DNA of 64,000 nucleotides from Lactuca virosa (Eukaryota; Streptophyta; Magnoliopsida; Asterales; Asteraceae): contig CAKMRJ010005523.1 of NCBI GenBank assembly GCA_928212115.1, forward strand, positions 141,114,771-141,178,770, in the 5' to 3' direction. This document shows, piece after piece, positions 46,991-59,046 of this stretch. Each line of letters begins with the position of its first letter. Position 1 is the stretch's first letter. A program made the position numbers and the translations under genes. Below the pieces are notes generated by a model that had not been told where the DNA came from, did no database searches, and saw only the letters and a program-made list of their open reading frames with translations.

Positions 46991-47179
46991 ATAATATTAT
47001 CATGGTTTAATTAAAAAAGTTATAAATATTGTAAAAAAAGTTATAGTATATATTTTTAACAATTGTCAAAAAAAATGATTAAGTATAAAATATTATATGT
47101 TAAATAGTTCTAAATATGTAAGCATATCCCTTTTGGTTATTGGGTTATTTTAAATATATATAGAAGCTAATTCAAAAAA

Positions 47180-48105
47180 AAAATTAAAGGGAAAATTTCA
47201 TATATGTGTTAAATAAAGAAACAAAATATCATATTTGCCCTACCTAATATATAAATATTATATATACCCTAAATACACTTTCAAAATATCATTTGTCCAA
47301 AAATCCATTTTTTAACAATTTTAATCATTTTAAATCCTTAATTTTGTCAATTGACTATTATGCCTTTTTATAAAGCTAACTTTTAAATATCATCTATATT
47401 CTTCACAAACTTTCAAAATATCATATTTACCCAAATAACAATTCATAATCATATTTACCCAAATAGACTCGTTCATAATTGTTTTTATAACCAACAAAAT
47501 CCCTAAAATAATACTACAAATTAATGTACAACTTCAGATTCACATGGTGCAAAGGATCTCACGAAGATGGAACAATTTTCTGTACATGATCGGAAAGTAG
47601 TATGTGAACTGTGTATATAATGAAATAAACATGCCTTCGTAAGAAAGAGTTTTGGTATTCGAAGCATCTTTCTGCCAACTTCCACCAACTTCCAGAAAAC
47701 TCAAACATCTGGAGGAACTTTTCCAATTAATGATAGTTCCTGTTTAAATTGCTCTAACATCTGTACACCAAAATGGTATCAAGAATTCAATAAATTGAAT
47801 GGTAATCTGCTTGTTAAGACCATATAACATGGCCTTAAAAACAAATTAAAACACATAGATTCACAGATAGAAAAAACTATGAAGACATGTGTTGGAAGCA
47901 ATAACAAATTAGATTGGAGTACTTAGCAAGTTAGCATAGTTAAAATGATGACTTTAGTTAACAAAAATTGATTAAAAAAGGTTTAAAAATGCTTAATTTT
48001 TTTAGACAAATATGATATTTTGGAAGTTTATTTAGATACTAGATAGGACGAATATGATATTTTGTTGTTTATTCATTGAAATAATATGAAATCCTTTATT
48101 TTTTT
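47180..48105. mobile_element. Non-autonomous element with ~110-bp inverted ends
   Basis: Left end (TTAAAGGGAAAATTTCATAT, AACAAAATATCATATTTGCCCTA) is repeated, inverted and diverged, at 47990-48105. About 0.9 kb, AT-rich, no frame. Inverted repeats longer than 100 bp suggest a MULE-like element. A target duplication could not be set because both sides are A/T runs. Confidence 0.5.
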
Positions 48106-49190
48106 AAAAAAATATAGCTTATTGACTTTTATTTTTTTCTATCACATAGGCTAATCTAAGTATTTTTTAATAATTTTTTTTGTAATGATGATAAGCACTT
48201 ATTCAAAAAAATGTTTATCGAGTTAAATAACTAATACCAAAATCCTTTTAGTTGAATACAAGCTAATATAATTCTTATGATTTATGAATGAAATGTTTGC
48301 CGTTAATATTTTTATAATTGAATATATAATGTGTTTAGTTTTTTGAAAGTTTATATAAACACGTAATGATGCCATAACTGGAAGAATCAATACGTTTTAA
48401 AATTAAAAACGTTTGCGATTGTGACATTCCATGAATTCTAGCATAAGTTTTATCTCTTCTGCTGGTTTTCGTTATGTGATTAATTACAAATTCCATCCTT
48501 TTACTTACCATCAATTTACATTTCTACCCTATTAAGATTATCTTTTTGCTTTTCTATTTAAACCTCAATTACTCCGTTTGGGTTTTGTTAGCCGTTAAAT
48601 TGTGTAGCTACGGCACATATGGGTTCAAGTAAATAGTATTTGGTCTTTTTGTTTTTTTTTTCTTCAATTTCTCTTTATCTATGTTTTACATTTTTTTAAT
48701 CAAAACTAGAGAAGAGTCCCCCGCTTTGCGGGAGTTGGAAGCAATCGCTCAAAATCATCAAAAATAAATCACTAAAATTTCAAATTTCTAAAACACATTT
48801 TGCAAAATTATACACTATTTGTCCCAAAATGAGTTATAAGCTATAACCATGGTGGAAAAGGACCTTGTTCTTTGGCGCACTGCAACAATCATGGGGGGCT
48901 GATTAATTAAGTTTAGCGTGCTTTGCATTGTTCTCCTTGAATACAATCGACCAAATCAAATGTATGAAAAAGACAGTAGGAGCTCCAGCAAGCCTCCAAG
49001 TAGGACTATAACGGGTAGAAGCTACCATATCCATACATACATTGGTATATTAAAAAAAAAAACGAAGAACAGATTTTAATGAAATAAACTATTGCAGTAA
49101 ACAGTTGTAAATGGAAAAAAAACAGCTAATGCAGTGATCACCAAAATAACCATTATGCCCTTTTATCCCATTTGTTGAATTGTGGGTTAC
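48106..49190. other. AT-rich spacer
   Basis: No gene. It includes a small GC hairpin CCCGC-ttt-GCGGG at about 48719-48732 inside AGAGTCCCCCGCTTTGCGGGAG, a phrase often seen in plant repeats, and a few short homopolymer runs. Confidence 0.5.
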
Positions 49191-49194
49191 ACTT

Positions 49195-49660
49195 TGTACC
49201 TTTAAAAGATTAAGCCAGTGGTTCTAAAATAGATGCAAAAAATTAATTCACCTCCTTCAAGTGCCATCCAATCAACCTACAGATAAACAAAATCATGTCC
49301 AGATCGATTGATAAGCACCAAACATCACAAAGGTATCCAAGAGGTTGTACCTTTAAAAGATTATGCAAAATTGTTTTGTAATAGATACAAAAGACATATT
49401 TAGCTCCTTTAAGTGGCATCCAATAAACCTGAAAATATGGAAAAAAAAATCATAATCAGGCCATCCATTGTAGTCGTAAAAATTTGAGATAAACTGGAAA
49501 CGAAAATCAATCCCACATGTGGAGCAAAAGTTGCTAAAAGAAACCAACCGAAAACACAGTTCTTGCTTTCAACACTTGCTCTTTATCAATACCCCTGATA
49601 GTGTCTAAGTATTTCCGTAATTGCAATAGGTTGTAAGTTTCAACATTAAGTTGGTTATGT
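49195..49660 (-). pseudogene. Unrecognised exon-like fragments, one duplicated
   Basis: Minus strand. At about 49550-49645 an open stretch QLRKYLDTIRGIDKEQVLKA lies before a GTTGGTTTC-type donor. At 49350-49435 and 49195-49275 there are two diverged copies of one segment, each preceded by an acceptor-like CAG/TAG and reading VYWMPLKGAKY and VDWMALEGGEL. I do not know the protein. The order and splice-like borders suggest captured or decayed exons of one gene. Confidence 0.35.
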
Positions 49661-50284
49661 GATAAATAAGGAAGCATTGGACTTGATTATGTATGAAAGG
49701 AAAAAAAAAAGAAATAGAAAATCTTATGTTGGTAATTGCAGCAACAACTTATACAGGGATATAAAAGTAAATTAATAGACAAACTTGTAGTCAAACAATT
49801 AAGAGAAGCAAAAAGATGCCCGTGTATGATCATTCATAAAAGTATTTCTTTGAGTCATTTCCTCGAACACCTGATATGCATACTTTTAGATATTCAACTA
49901 TCTATAGGTCTTCAGTGAAAATAAGATGCTATAATCATATCTACAAACAAACAAAGTTTTTATTATTCAATAAAACAGACTTTACAACTTACATGCAGTA
50001 GCACCACTATTGATGACTACACGAAATCCATCAATGATTCCTTCTTTTTCTGCTACTATTTTGATGCGTGAAGAAGATGCCCTAATATGTCTTCGTGTCG
50101 TGTTTCAACCTTGATGATAGCAAAGAGAAAATTAATAAAGTGACTATCTTGCCCTTACTTTTACATTTCTTATCGATTTTACTATTCTTATTGATTTCAT
50201 TTTTTTATTATTGTAAGGTAAGCAAATGGAACGTTTTAATCACAAAGTACCCGTATTTTTTTATATTTTGTAAGAAAAAGGTTT

Positions 50285-51007
50285 CAGTTGCTTACATTAT
50301 CATACTAATTTTCTTAAAACAATTGTGTTTTGTAAAAGAACAAATAATTAGTTATCAATTTATGACATTATAGAAAAAAACTATATGCATTTTAAAATTT
50401 ACAGCAACCATTTCATGACCTAAAAGCATGACAAAAAGACTTTTTAGGGATGAGAAAGGTTAAAAAATTCAGGAACCATAACCTTAAGTGTACAATCAGC
50501 AAAGCACAGGGAGTATAACTGTAATTTAACTTTCCAAGCTCTGTTAATCGATCTCTGAGCTTTGGGATTACTAAAACATAAGCAAGGGCTTGAGGATTAA
50601 TATCACGAAAAGAAAGAACTTTTTCATCCTTGTACAAACAATCAAAACCTAAAATCAGTTGCTTACATTATCATACTAATTTTCTTAAAACAATTGTGTT
50701 TTGTAAAAGAACAAATAATTAGTTATCAATTTATGACATTATAGAAAAAACCTATATGCATTTTAAAATTTACAGCAACCATTTCATGACCTAAAAGCAT
50801 GACAAAAAGACCTTTTAGGGATGAGAAAGGTTAAAAAATTCAGGAACCATAACCTTAAGTGTACAATCAGCAAAGCACAGGGAGTATAACTGTAATTTAA
50901 CTTTCCAAGCTCTGTTAATCGATCTCTGAGCTTTGGGATTACTAAAACATGAGCAGGGGCTTGAGGATTAATATCACGAAAAGAAATAACTTTTTCATCC
51001 TCATACA
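50285..51007. repeat. 371-bp tandem duplication
   Basis: 50286-50636 and 50657-51007 are near-identical (shared AGTTGCTTACATTATCATAC through to TTTTTCATCC). The copies carry the same HIT exon and its intron flank. Confidence 0.92.
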
Positions 51008-51048
51008 CGATTGAAGAAGGGATCTCTTTTGAAATTATCTTGTCAAAT
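50531..51048 (-). pseudogene. HIT-domain (HINT-like) exon, duplicated
   Basis: Minus strand. The right copy (50902-51048) is a whole exon: acceptor TTTTTGTCAG, then FDKIISKEIPSSIVYEDEKV, ISFRDINPQAPAHVLVIPKL, RDRLTELGK, then a GTTAAATT donor-like site. The left copy (50531-50637) has lost its first third. The sequence is the N-terminal half of plant histidine-triad nucleotide-binding proteins (HINT1 type, purine phosphoramidate hydrolases). The next exon with the HxHxH active site is not found downstream, so this is an isolated captured or duplicated exon, not a working gene. A candidate first exon starting MAPSAKIINRIRLHV (about 52161-52368, minus) is only a guess. Confidence 0.75.
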
Positions 51049-51099
51049 CTGACAAAAATCAAAATCTACAAAGTTATATGAAACATGCCACATCCGTTG

Positions 51100-52900
51100 G
51101 TAGAGAAACCTATGGAAAATGTGAAAAAATTTAGAAGTAATTATTGATAATTTTGAGAAATTTGAGTTGGTTGCTTACCTTTTAAGACACTTTCTGAATA
51201 ATTTTGAGAAATTTGAGTTGGTTACTTACCTTTTAAGACACTTTCAGAATGAATACAGCTAAGAGCAACCGTTTCAATGACAACAATTTGTCCAGAGGAA
51301 ACCTGAAAACAGAGGGAATGGAATAGAGTAGCTTTATGGAATGGAATGTGATTCTTTCTCATGGGTATGGGTTGATTTGCATTCCATAGGAGAAGGGTGT
51401 TGAATTTTCTTTCACTGATGAGTGAAATGACATTTCATAACTACAAATTAGTTTTTGTTTTATTTATGTAATCTTTACAAAAATCGATAAGATTTCGGCC
51501 ATGTGTTAACGGAGGCGAGGTGGAATCAATTGCTTCGCGATACCTTCGTCATGATTATTTGCACCTGAAATTAGGGTAAAACATGAAAAACAAACAATCA
51601 AAACCTAAAATTGAATGAAAATAGAGTTTGTCTGGAACAAATATAAGGGGAAAAAGTGAAAAATTATAATAGACCAGTTAACTTACCTGCAGTTCGTTCT
51701 TGTAATCTTCTAGCATACCAATTTGAGGTTGCACATAGGAATAGAAGGAACTACAGAAAAGTAAGTACCTGAAGGGTAGAAGGGATCGGCGTCTTGATAA
51801 CTTGTTTACCCAAAAGAAGTGATTCACCCAAAGAAGCAGTGAACCGACAAATCCCAGAAAAAGGAAAACGATGACCAGAAGAGGAAGTGGATTGATATAC
51901 CCAGATAGTTCAAAACAAAGAAAAATAGAACAGAGGATTCTAAATTAACCTGAAAACTCGTGTGCATATATTGCTTTTATTCAATTCTGAAATCCAAAAA
52001 AGTGAAGAAATTAGGGCTCATATAGAGTGATGTAGCTGTCGACTGCTGGTTTTTTTGGAAGGTTATTGGGATTATTTTGGGTTTCGATTTGTTGCTGAAG
52101 CAGATGATAAGAGGAAGGACACCATATGGTAAATGGAGTGAAGAAATCAAAGGAGGTGTGTTATGAGGGCCGATAGCTTCCTTTGCAAGAGATAATGTGC
52201 CCTTTGAAGATGACGATGGTCATGACGAAGCTGAGGTTAGGGTTTTGAGAGGTCTCGTCGGAGGGTTCTCTTAGCAGCGGGTGGGGTAACGCCAGAGATG
52301 ACCGGTGGTTCAGGTTTTGGGGGTGAACGTGGAGGCGAATGCGATTGATGATTTTTGCCGATGGAGCCATGGTGATGTAAGGAGGATGTAGGCGGTGGTC
52401 ATCGATTCCAAAGGGAAGCCGTTGAGAACGATAGGCAAAGTGAGAGAAAAAAAAAGGTGAGACGGAAGAAGATGAAAGGAGTCGAGGCGATGGCAATCTG
52501 TATAACAAAATTGGAAAATCAAACGCGTGTGTATCGATGTCAGAATGACCAGAACGAAGGTGGGGTTATATCACCAGGTGTACATCGATGCAAGGCTCTT
52601 ACTCGCTGGAAGACGGGATGTGGAACAGTGGGAGACGGCGGTGGAGAGGCTGGGAATGATTTTTGAGACGAAGGGGAGGCACAAAGTCGGTGGAAGGGAG
52701 AAGATTTGTGGAAGGTGGAGGTAGCAGAAGGTAGAAGAAGGGAGGAGACTCGATTTGGGGAGGATAAAGTGAGCGGTGGTGGAAACAACGGGAAGTAAAA
52801 TGTGAGAGCAAAGTAAAGTAAGTGAGAGATAGGCGGTGAAGATGAATGACACCGATCTTAATTTGATTGGCGGTGAAAGGCATACAGGACTAACACGTGT
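51100..52900 (-). other. Exon-like mosaic upstream of the HIT exon
   Basis: Minus-strand open, splice-bordered patches without a recognised family: VSSGQIVVIETVALSCIHSE between CAG and GTAAGT at about 51230-51305, whose 59-bp end is duplicated at 51142-51200; a hydrophobic run LPLLVIVFLFLGFVGSLLLW near 51830-51895; and serine/proline-rich frames at 52161-52883. These may be pieces of the HIT gene's 5' part or of other genes. Confidence 0.3.
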
Positions 52901-53742
52901 GTAGCTCTAATTTCAAAAATGGCCTAAAAGGACCTCCTACAAAGAAAAGCAGAAAGCAGACGAAATTCAACATATAAATATAAATAAGGGACCAATTTAG
53001 ACAATTGCAAGTAGGAGAGGGCCGAAATAGACAAAAGAAAAGTGGCTGTTCACTTATAGTTAAAGGACCATTTTTGCCATTCCTTAGCCACTTTACTTTA
53101 CTGTAGCTAAGGATGGATAAATTTAATATCTATATATAATTTATATGAAGTCAAAACCTAAACTTTCAACTTAAAAATAATCAAATTGGAAACCTTTATA
53201 GAAGAGTTTGATAAGTGACCTTTCCAAGAGACAGACAACATAATGACGTTATCGTGACTCCATAAACTCACATATAAACTTATTGGATCACACAACTAAA
53301 CGAGCAGTAAACAATTTGATTGATTCTAGAAACAATACCAAAAAAAGTATATGAAAGCTACCACAAATCCTATTAATCCTCAAAATTGATAATTGTAATT
53401 CTAAGATGCAATAATCAATCCTCAAAACACATCCAAAACAGACCCTTAATCTGAAAATCATGATAAACAATATTGCTGTGAAATTCTCAACTTTTATCAG
53501 TTATAGTATTGTATGCAATTAGCTTAATCATTGACACTGAGATTGATTCATTGACAAATTGCTTAAAACCCTTTATTAAGGTTGTATGTAACAGTAATAA
53601 AGCATAAAATAAGTGTATATTAAGTTTTGTAAAGAAATGGAAGAATGCATACATCGATTAAATATATAGAAGACTTGTTGGATAAAATGTAGCTAAAATC
53701 ACAAGGAATAATACTATGCAAAAAGAATTAGGTAAATTAGAC
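52901..53742. other. Non-coding spacer
   Basis: No gene or clear repeat. It contains CCTTAGC...GCTAAGG, an inverted repeat near 53080-53111. Confidence 0.5.
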
Positions 53743-54084
53743 TTAGGGGCTGTTTGGCAGGATCTGAATTTTTAAGATCTGAATTATTAAGAGATCTGAA
53801 CGTCTAAGAGGTTCTGAAATTTTAAGAGCTGAATGTTTAACATGCTGTTTGGTTGAAACCTCTGAATTGCTGTGCTGAATTATTAAAATGACCAATTTAC
53901 CCTTCTGTTTTAATTTTTATTGAATTCAAGTGTTGGTTTAGAAAATAGCCTAATAAATTTCTTCAATACGTATTAAAAAAATATAAACCCCATATAAAGT
54001 CCAAATTTAGCATAAATCAAAATCAAACATAAATATTTTTAAATCCACAAAATCATACTAAAATCCAAATAAAATCCTACAAAT

Positions 54085-54840
54085 TTAATTTGGCCCCAAT
54101 TGATTCGCAATCTGGTCACGCAAATTATCTATGTATTCATTGCCTTGTGAACCCCATTCCATATCGTCTACGTTTTGGCCATCATTCTCTCTCCCTTGTG
54201 CTTGACCATTGTTCTCCTCGAATGCCATAAATAACTCATCATGAATATCGCATTTCCTTATGAAATTGTGGACTGCAAAACAAGCAATGACTATATCTCT
54301 TTGCACTGAAAAAGGAAAAGGAGTCATTCGCTTTAGGATTGGGAATCTCGCCTTCAAAACACCGTAAGCACGTTCAATAACATTTCTGAGTTGCGCATGT
54401 GCATTATTGAATTTTTCTTCCTTAGTTAATGCACGTCGTCGTCGAAAATCGGCTAACCAATACCTCGTGTTGCGGTAAGGAGTCATAAATCCACGAGTGT
54501 TGGTGTATGCAGCATCGCAAAGGTAATATTTATCTATACACATGAGTGAAGGAAGTATTATATATAGAAATTTAAAATCATATTTTACAATAAATTTAAA
54601 AAGAATTACAAACCTGTAGGAGGGAACGGAAAGCCTGAAGTCGGGTTAAATGCAACTTCTTTCAAAACTCGAGAATCATGTGTTATACCCTCCCAACCGG
54701 CCCATACGAATGTGAATATCATATCAAAATCACAAATTCCTAAAACATTTTGAAAGCATTCACCTTTCCCTCTTCTCCTGTAGCGAGTTTGTTGATCAAC
54801 AGGCACGACTGCATGTACAAGAGTTCCATCTAACGCACCT
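54085..54840 (-). pseudogene. Harbinger (HARBI1-like) DDE transposase, N-terminally truncated
   Basis: Two exons: about 54604-54840 (reads GALDGTLVHAVVPVDQQTRY, then CDFDMIFTFVWAGWEG, ITHDSRVLKEVAF) and 54085-54530 (YYLCDAAYTNTRGFMTPYR, LRNVIERAYGVLKARFPILK), joined by a short GT-AG intron near 54531-54603. The three acidic residues of the DDE_Tnp_4 fold are visible: D in ALDGT, D in THDSRV, E in VIERAYGV. It lacks the preceding helix-turn-helix half, and right at the break (54841-54910) a ~34-bp direct repeat ATTAGATTATTAAAGCC marks a deletion or slippage. Family proteins cut and paste DNA at TWA targets together with a SANT partner. Confidence 0.82.
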
Positions 54841-54895
54841 ATTAGATTATTAAAGCCTAATAATAATTTTTATTATTATATTAGATTATTAAAGC

Positions 54896-55261
54896 CTAAT
54901 AATAATTTTTTATTATAAAAATGCAAAATACCTTCATTTCTAGTTGCCATTCTTCTTCTGAAAGATTAAAGGTGTTGGTTACGGGATTATAAACATTCCC
55001 GATTTTGTTTTTTAACTGCAACCAAGCTGAAAACTTTGACTTTAAGTAATCGCAACGATTCTTCATTTGCTTTTGGTCCACAAAAAAATTATGTTCTTTT
55101 GCTAATTTTTCTGCTACAATCCTCCAAGAGAGTGCTTTCAAACCACCCCCTTCCCTACCATTAACTGTAATTTCTTCCAAACATGCTTCCAGAAAAGCTT
55201 TTTCAATAGCTTCTACCTTCCAACTAATCCTAGGCTTCTTTTGTGACATGTCTAGTATCAT
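54896..55261 (-). CDS. Harbinger SANT/Myb partner protein (5' exon)
   Basis: 121-codon frame. The likely start is MSQKKPRISWKVEAIEK at 55249 (an in-frame ATG also lies at 55261). It has the Myb/SANT-like helix signature: SWKVEAIEKAFLEACLEEI, then GGGLKALSWRIVAEKL, then QMKNRCDYLKSKFSAWLQLK. In Harbinger elements this protein binds the terminal repeats and brings the transposase to the nucleus. The usual C-terminal part seems to be lost in the deletion before the transposase. Confidence 0.75.
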   Translation of the reverse strand: MILDMSQKKPRISWKVEAIEKAFLEACLEEITVNGREGGGLKALSWRIVAEKLAKEHNFFVDQKQMKNRCDYLKSKFSAWLQLKNKIGNVYNPVTNTFNLSEEEWQLEMKVFCIFIIKNYY

Positions 55262-55264
55262 TTC

Positions 55265-55560
55265 AATAACAAATCAGCATATAACAATACAAATCAGCAC
55301 ATAACAATATAATTCAGCACTTAACAACAAAAATTAATGCATAAACAACAAAAATCAGCACATAATTAGCATCTAACAGCAAAAATCTAACCATAAACAA
55401 CCAAAATCAGCACAAATGAGCACATAACAACACAAATCAATCACAAATCAGCAACATATTTCAACAAATGAACAACATATTTCAGCATTACAATTTTCAC
55501 ATAACAGCACAAATCAATCACAATTCAGCAACTAGAAATCAAGTCTCATATTTCAGCAAT
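55265..55560. repeat. AACAAAAATCAGCACATA degenerate repeat
   Basis: About ten loose copies of CAGCACATAACAACA(AAAT) in the presumed promoter of the SANT gene, inside the Harbinger element. The purine-rich stretch 55610-55810 next to it has duplicated GAAAAAACGAGAAAA words. Confidence 0.65.
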
Positions 55561-56195
55561 CAACATAATTTTAGAATTCAATGAAGGTATTTCCGATTAT
55601 AAATTTCACATACAAAAGACAACAACGGATTTTGAAGAACAGCAGGGGAAAAAACGAGAAAAAAACATCAGAAAAAAAAAACGATGGCGATAGGGAGGAA
55701 GAGAAGAAAACGAGAAAAGGAGAAGAAAACGAATCTGATTTGAAGCAACATCAGAAAAAAAAACGAGAAAAAAAGAGGAGAAAAGAGAAGAAAACGAACC
55801 TGATGCGATGCTGCTGCTGGAGTCGACAATGGCGAGGCTGCGAGGGCTGCGACGGGGCGATAGGGTGGGCTGAGACGGTGACAGGAGATGACGATAGGGA
55901 GGAAGATCTTCGGTGGTTGGAGATGGCGATGGAAGCCACGCGATTGAAGTGAGAGAAGGAGCCAAACACAAAAGGATTAGGGCGTCTTTTTTAATTTCAG
56001 ATGGGATTGCAAATCTGAATCGGTAAGTGGTAAAATTCAGATTAAGAGCCCAAAATAAGATGTAAATAAATGGTCTGAATCTTACCGATTCAGACATACC
56101 CCTTATTAAGTGGTATTAAGATGCAAACAAACGGGCCCTTAAAATGAGAAAGCTATGGGCTTCCAAAATAGCATGACAGAACTGGAAGTACCTTA

Positions 56196-57024
56196 GAGCA
56201 TCTCCAACCCACTCGCATTCTCCATTTTTTCCCTCATTTCTTCCCCATTCTTCTCCGACCCTCCCCTATTTATTCCCTCATTTTGGGGGATATGAATAGT
56301 ATTACACCAAATATGGTGTTATACTATTCATTTCTCCCAAAATGGGGATGAACTTTGCGTTGTCGGTTTTAGTCCCTCTATTATATATTTATACATTTCT
56401 AGTTCATTTTAACCTACTAATTATAATTTAAATATAATATTTAATACTTATAATATTTTGTTATATATTAAATTATATTAATTAATTATAAATATAAAGT
56501 TTGTTTTTTGTTTATCAAATTCATATAAAAAATTAAATACATATTGAAATTTTAAAAACGATAACGTATTTTACAAAAACTTATAATTAAAATATATATT
56601 ACAAACACGATAACATATCCTATAAAACATGTTGTTAACCTATATATTACAATAATAATCTAATAAAAACCAACAAGTGACAATACTATTATTTATTTAT
56701 TTAATATTTATTTAAAAGTGTGTATGTGGAATATTTTTATAAATGCGTGTATAATATTTATTTATAAGTTTATTATAAATATAATCTTTTGTATTTAATA
56801 TTAATGTAATGAAAAAAATATAGATTATATATTTGTTAAAACTAAATTAGTAGATGGGTGTGTTTGACAATCTATGTAAGTTGGAATAATGAAATATAAT
56901 AGGAATATACTTTTTGAAGGTAAAAATGGGGTAAAAAATAGAGTAGAGTTGGAGATGAAACACTATTTGCCCCATTTTTTACTCTGTTTTTTGGGGAAAA
57001 AATAGAGGTGGGTTGGAGATGGTT
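56196..57024. mobile_element. Tourist-like MITE, first of a back-to-back pair
   Basis: Left end GAGCATCTCCAACCC, right end GGGTTGGAGATGGTT, with TTA at 56193-56195 and 57025-57027. AT-rich interior with a hairpin-like ATGAATAGTATTACACC segment. No frame. Confidence 0.82.
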
Positions 57025-57027
57025 TTA

Positions 57028-57777
57028 GGGCATCTCTAACCCACCCCCAAACTTCATTTTTTTCTCTCATTTCTTCCTCATTCTTCTCCAACCCTACCCC
57101 ATTTCCACCTCCATTTTTGGAGATATGAATAGTATTCCCCCATATTTGGGGGAATGCTATTCATATCTCCAAAAATGGAGTTGAAGTTTGGTTGCCAATT
57201 TTAGTCTCTCTCATTTTTTATTTTATACATTTCTAGTTTATTTTATCTACTAATTATAATTTAAATGCAATATTTAATATTTATAATACCATGTTATATA
57301 CTAATTTATATTAATTAATCATAAATATAGAGTTTAATATTTATTTATTGAATTCATATAAAAAATTAAATATATATTAAAAACTTGAATCATAGTAACA
57401 TAATTTATAAAATATAGTAAACAAATATGATCGTAATCTTGATATATTTATTATAAATATAGTCTTATTTATTTAATAATTATTTATAATAAAGTAATAA
57501 TTAATTTAAATTTATTATATATAAACATTTTATTTATTATAATATAATTTGAAATGTTTTTGTAATGAAAAAATATAATATATATTTGTTAAAATCTAAT
57601 TAGTAGAGGGGTGTATTTGACAATATATATAAGTTATAAAAATGGAATATTCTAGGAATATACTTTTTTGGGTAAAAAAATGGGATAGAAAATGGAGTAG
57701 GGTTGGAGATGAAACACTATTTACCCCATTTTTTACTCCATTTATGGGGGAAAAATGAAGATGGGTTGGAGATGGTC
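57028..57777. mobile_element. Tourist-like MITE, second of a back-to-back pair
   Basis: Left end GGGCATCTCTAACCC, right end GGGTTGGAGATGGTC, with TTA at 57025-57027 (shared) and 57778-57780. It is a diverged sister of the first copy along its length. Confidence 0.82.
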
Positions 57778-58019
57778 TTAGAGTTGCATAGACTTGTCAA
57801 GGGAATTTTTGTCATTTCGTAAATAATGAATGGTGTGGTTTGGCCTGGTACTTTAACATGTGAAAGCCACACACAACTAATACAAGGGTGAACTCAGTAA
57901 TGTAAAAAACATTTGCAATGAAGTCCCATTCATTAAGGTTTTATGTCACGCAGACATAATAACTTTGTTCTTGCCTTTCTACTTGGTCGCATAATTGGAG
58001 AAAAGAATGGATACATGGA

Positions 58020-59046
58020 AGATACCCGATTACCCTACCTAACCCGTTTTGAATTCGGGTAATTTGGGTCGGGTATTCGGGTTACCCGATTTTTTTTGAC
58101 TGGGTACAGGGTATATGTATAGGGTTTCGGGTATACTCGAAATACCCGATTTATTTAAAAAAAATAAATGGCCCTTTGGGTAATATCCACACTTATCCAT
58201 ATGTTGTTTACGACTTTATCCTCATTCCCGATCATTGATTTCAATAAAAAAAAAAACTTGTCTATTTCTTGAGTCTTCCATCGAAGTATCGAACCCTACG
58301 AAGACAAAGAGACATCTCCAGTAGACTTCAAACTTAACTCAACTCGTCGTCACCGGTCATCAAGTCGTCACCAACACTCCCCGATTTAGACTTCAAACTT
58401 CAAAGTAAGTGATTTTCTTGTAAATGATTTCGAAAATAGGGTATTAGCTTCTTGCATTTTGGTTTCTTCTAAGGTTGTGTTTGGTGCGTCACAGCTAGCT
58501 GAAAAGCTAGCTAATTTTTTGAGCTTTTTTAAGTTGTCGTGTTTGGCAAGCCAAAAAGTAGCTTATAAGCTAGCTTTTTTAAAAAGCTACTTAGACTAGC
58601 TTTTTAAGAGCTTTTTAAAATTTTTCCAAATATACCCCTTAATTAATTATAAAAACACATTCTTTTAAATGTCCTTTTATGTCATGTCACATTTTTTAGC
58701 TAGATTTTCAACTAGTTTTGCTAAACGTCATTTTTTATCAGCTAGCTTTTATTTAACAACTAGCTTTTCAACTATCATGTAGCTTTTCAGCTAGTACGCC
58801 AAACATAACCTAAATGATATTATTTTTGTTAAAGATTACTTGATATTTCAAGTATTATTGATTAAAAAATCTCAATGTTTAAAGTTTGAGTAACTTCGTT
58901 TATGTTTCGTTTGTTTATACAGATAAGACTAATAGAGCATGATATATTTACTTCATTACATTTATTTTCGGGTAATACCCGAATTAACCAAACCCATACT
59001 ACCCGAATTACCCGAAATCCGAAAAATTTATCCGATCAACACCCCT
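58020..59046. mobile_element. CGGGTA-rich hAT-like remnant
   Basis: Both ends are rich in ACCCGA/TCGGGTA words in opposite senses (58022-58155 and 58965-59030). The right end, CGATCAACACCCCTA, is a hAT-type TAGGGGTG terminus read in reverse. The left terminus is missing or decayed. Between them lie CT-rich leader-like sequence and a nested MITE. No frame. Confidence 0.5.
58473..58810. mobile_element. Small MITE with TAA duplication
   Basis: Termini GGTTGTGTTTGG and CCAAACATAACC with TAA at 58470-58472 and 58811-58813. The interior is built of AGCTAGCT palindromes and gives a long hairpin. 338 bp, Tourist/PIF type. Confidence 0.85.

Larger units (their letters stand above)
53746..56138 (-). 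mobile_element. PIF/Harbinger transposon with TTA duplication
   Basis: Termini GGGGCTGTTTGGCAGG and, reversed, GGGCCCGTTTGTTTGC are imperfect inverted ends of the Harbinger type, flanked by TTA at 53743-53745 and 56139-56141. Subterminal GATCTGAAT/ATTCAGA words occur at both ends. Inside, on the minus strand, a SANT-like gene (54896-55261) precedes a DDE transposase (54085-54840). The N-terminal part of the transposase is missing, so the element is probably not autonomous. Confidence 0.88.

Noticed and set aside
52161..52883. Serine/proline-rich minus-strand frames
   Set aside because: Several overlapping frames of low complexity, and no single one has a recognisable domain or splice support beyond a speculative first exon.
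48700..53110. Helitron capturing the HINT exon
   Set aside because: A GC hairpin and an exon mosaic are suggestive, but I found no TC start, no CTRR end with a nearby hairpin and no Rep/helicase.
55581..56097. Lysine/glutamate-rich frame and antisense phenylalanine/serine-rich frames
   Set aside because: They come from a purine-rich tract inside the Harbinger element.
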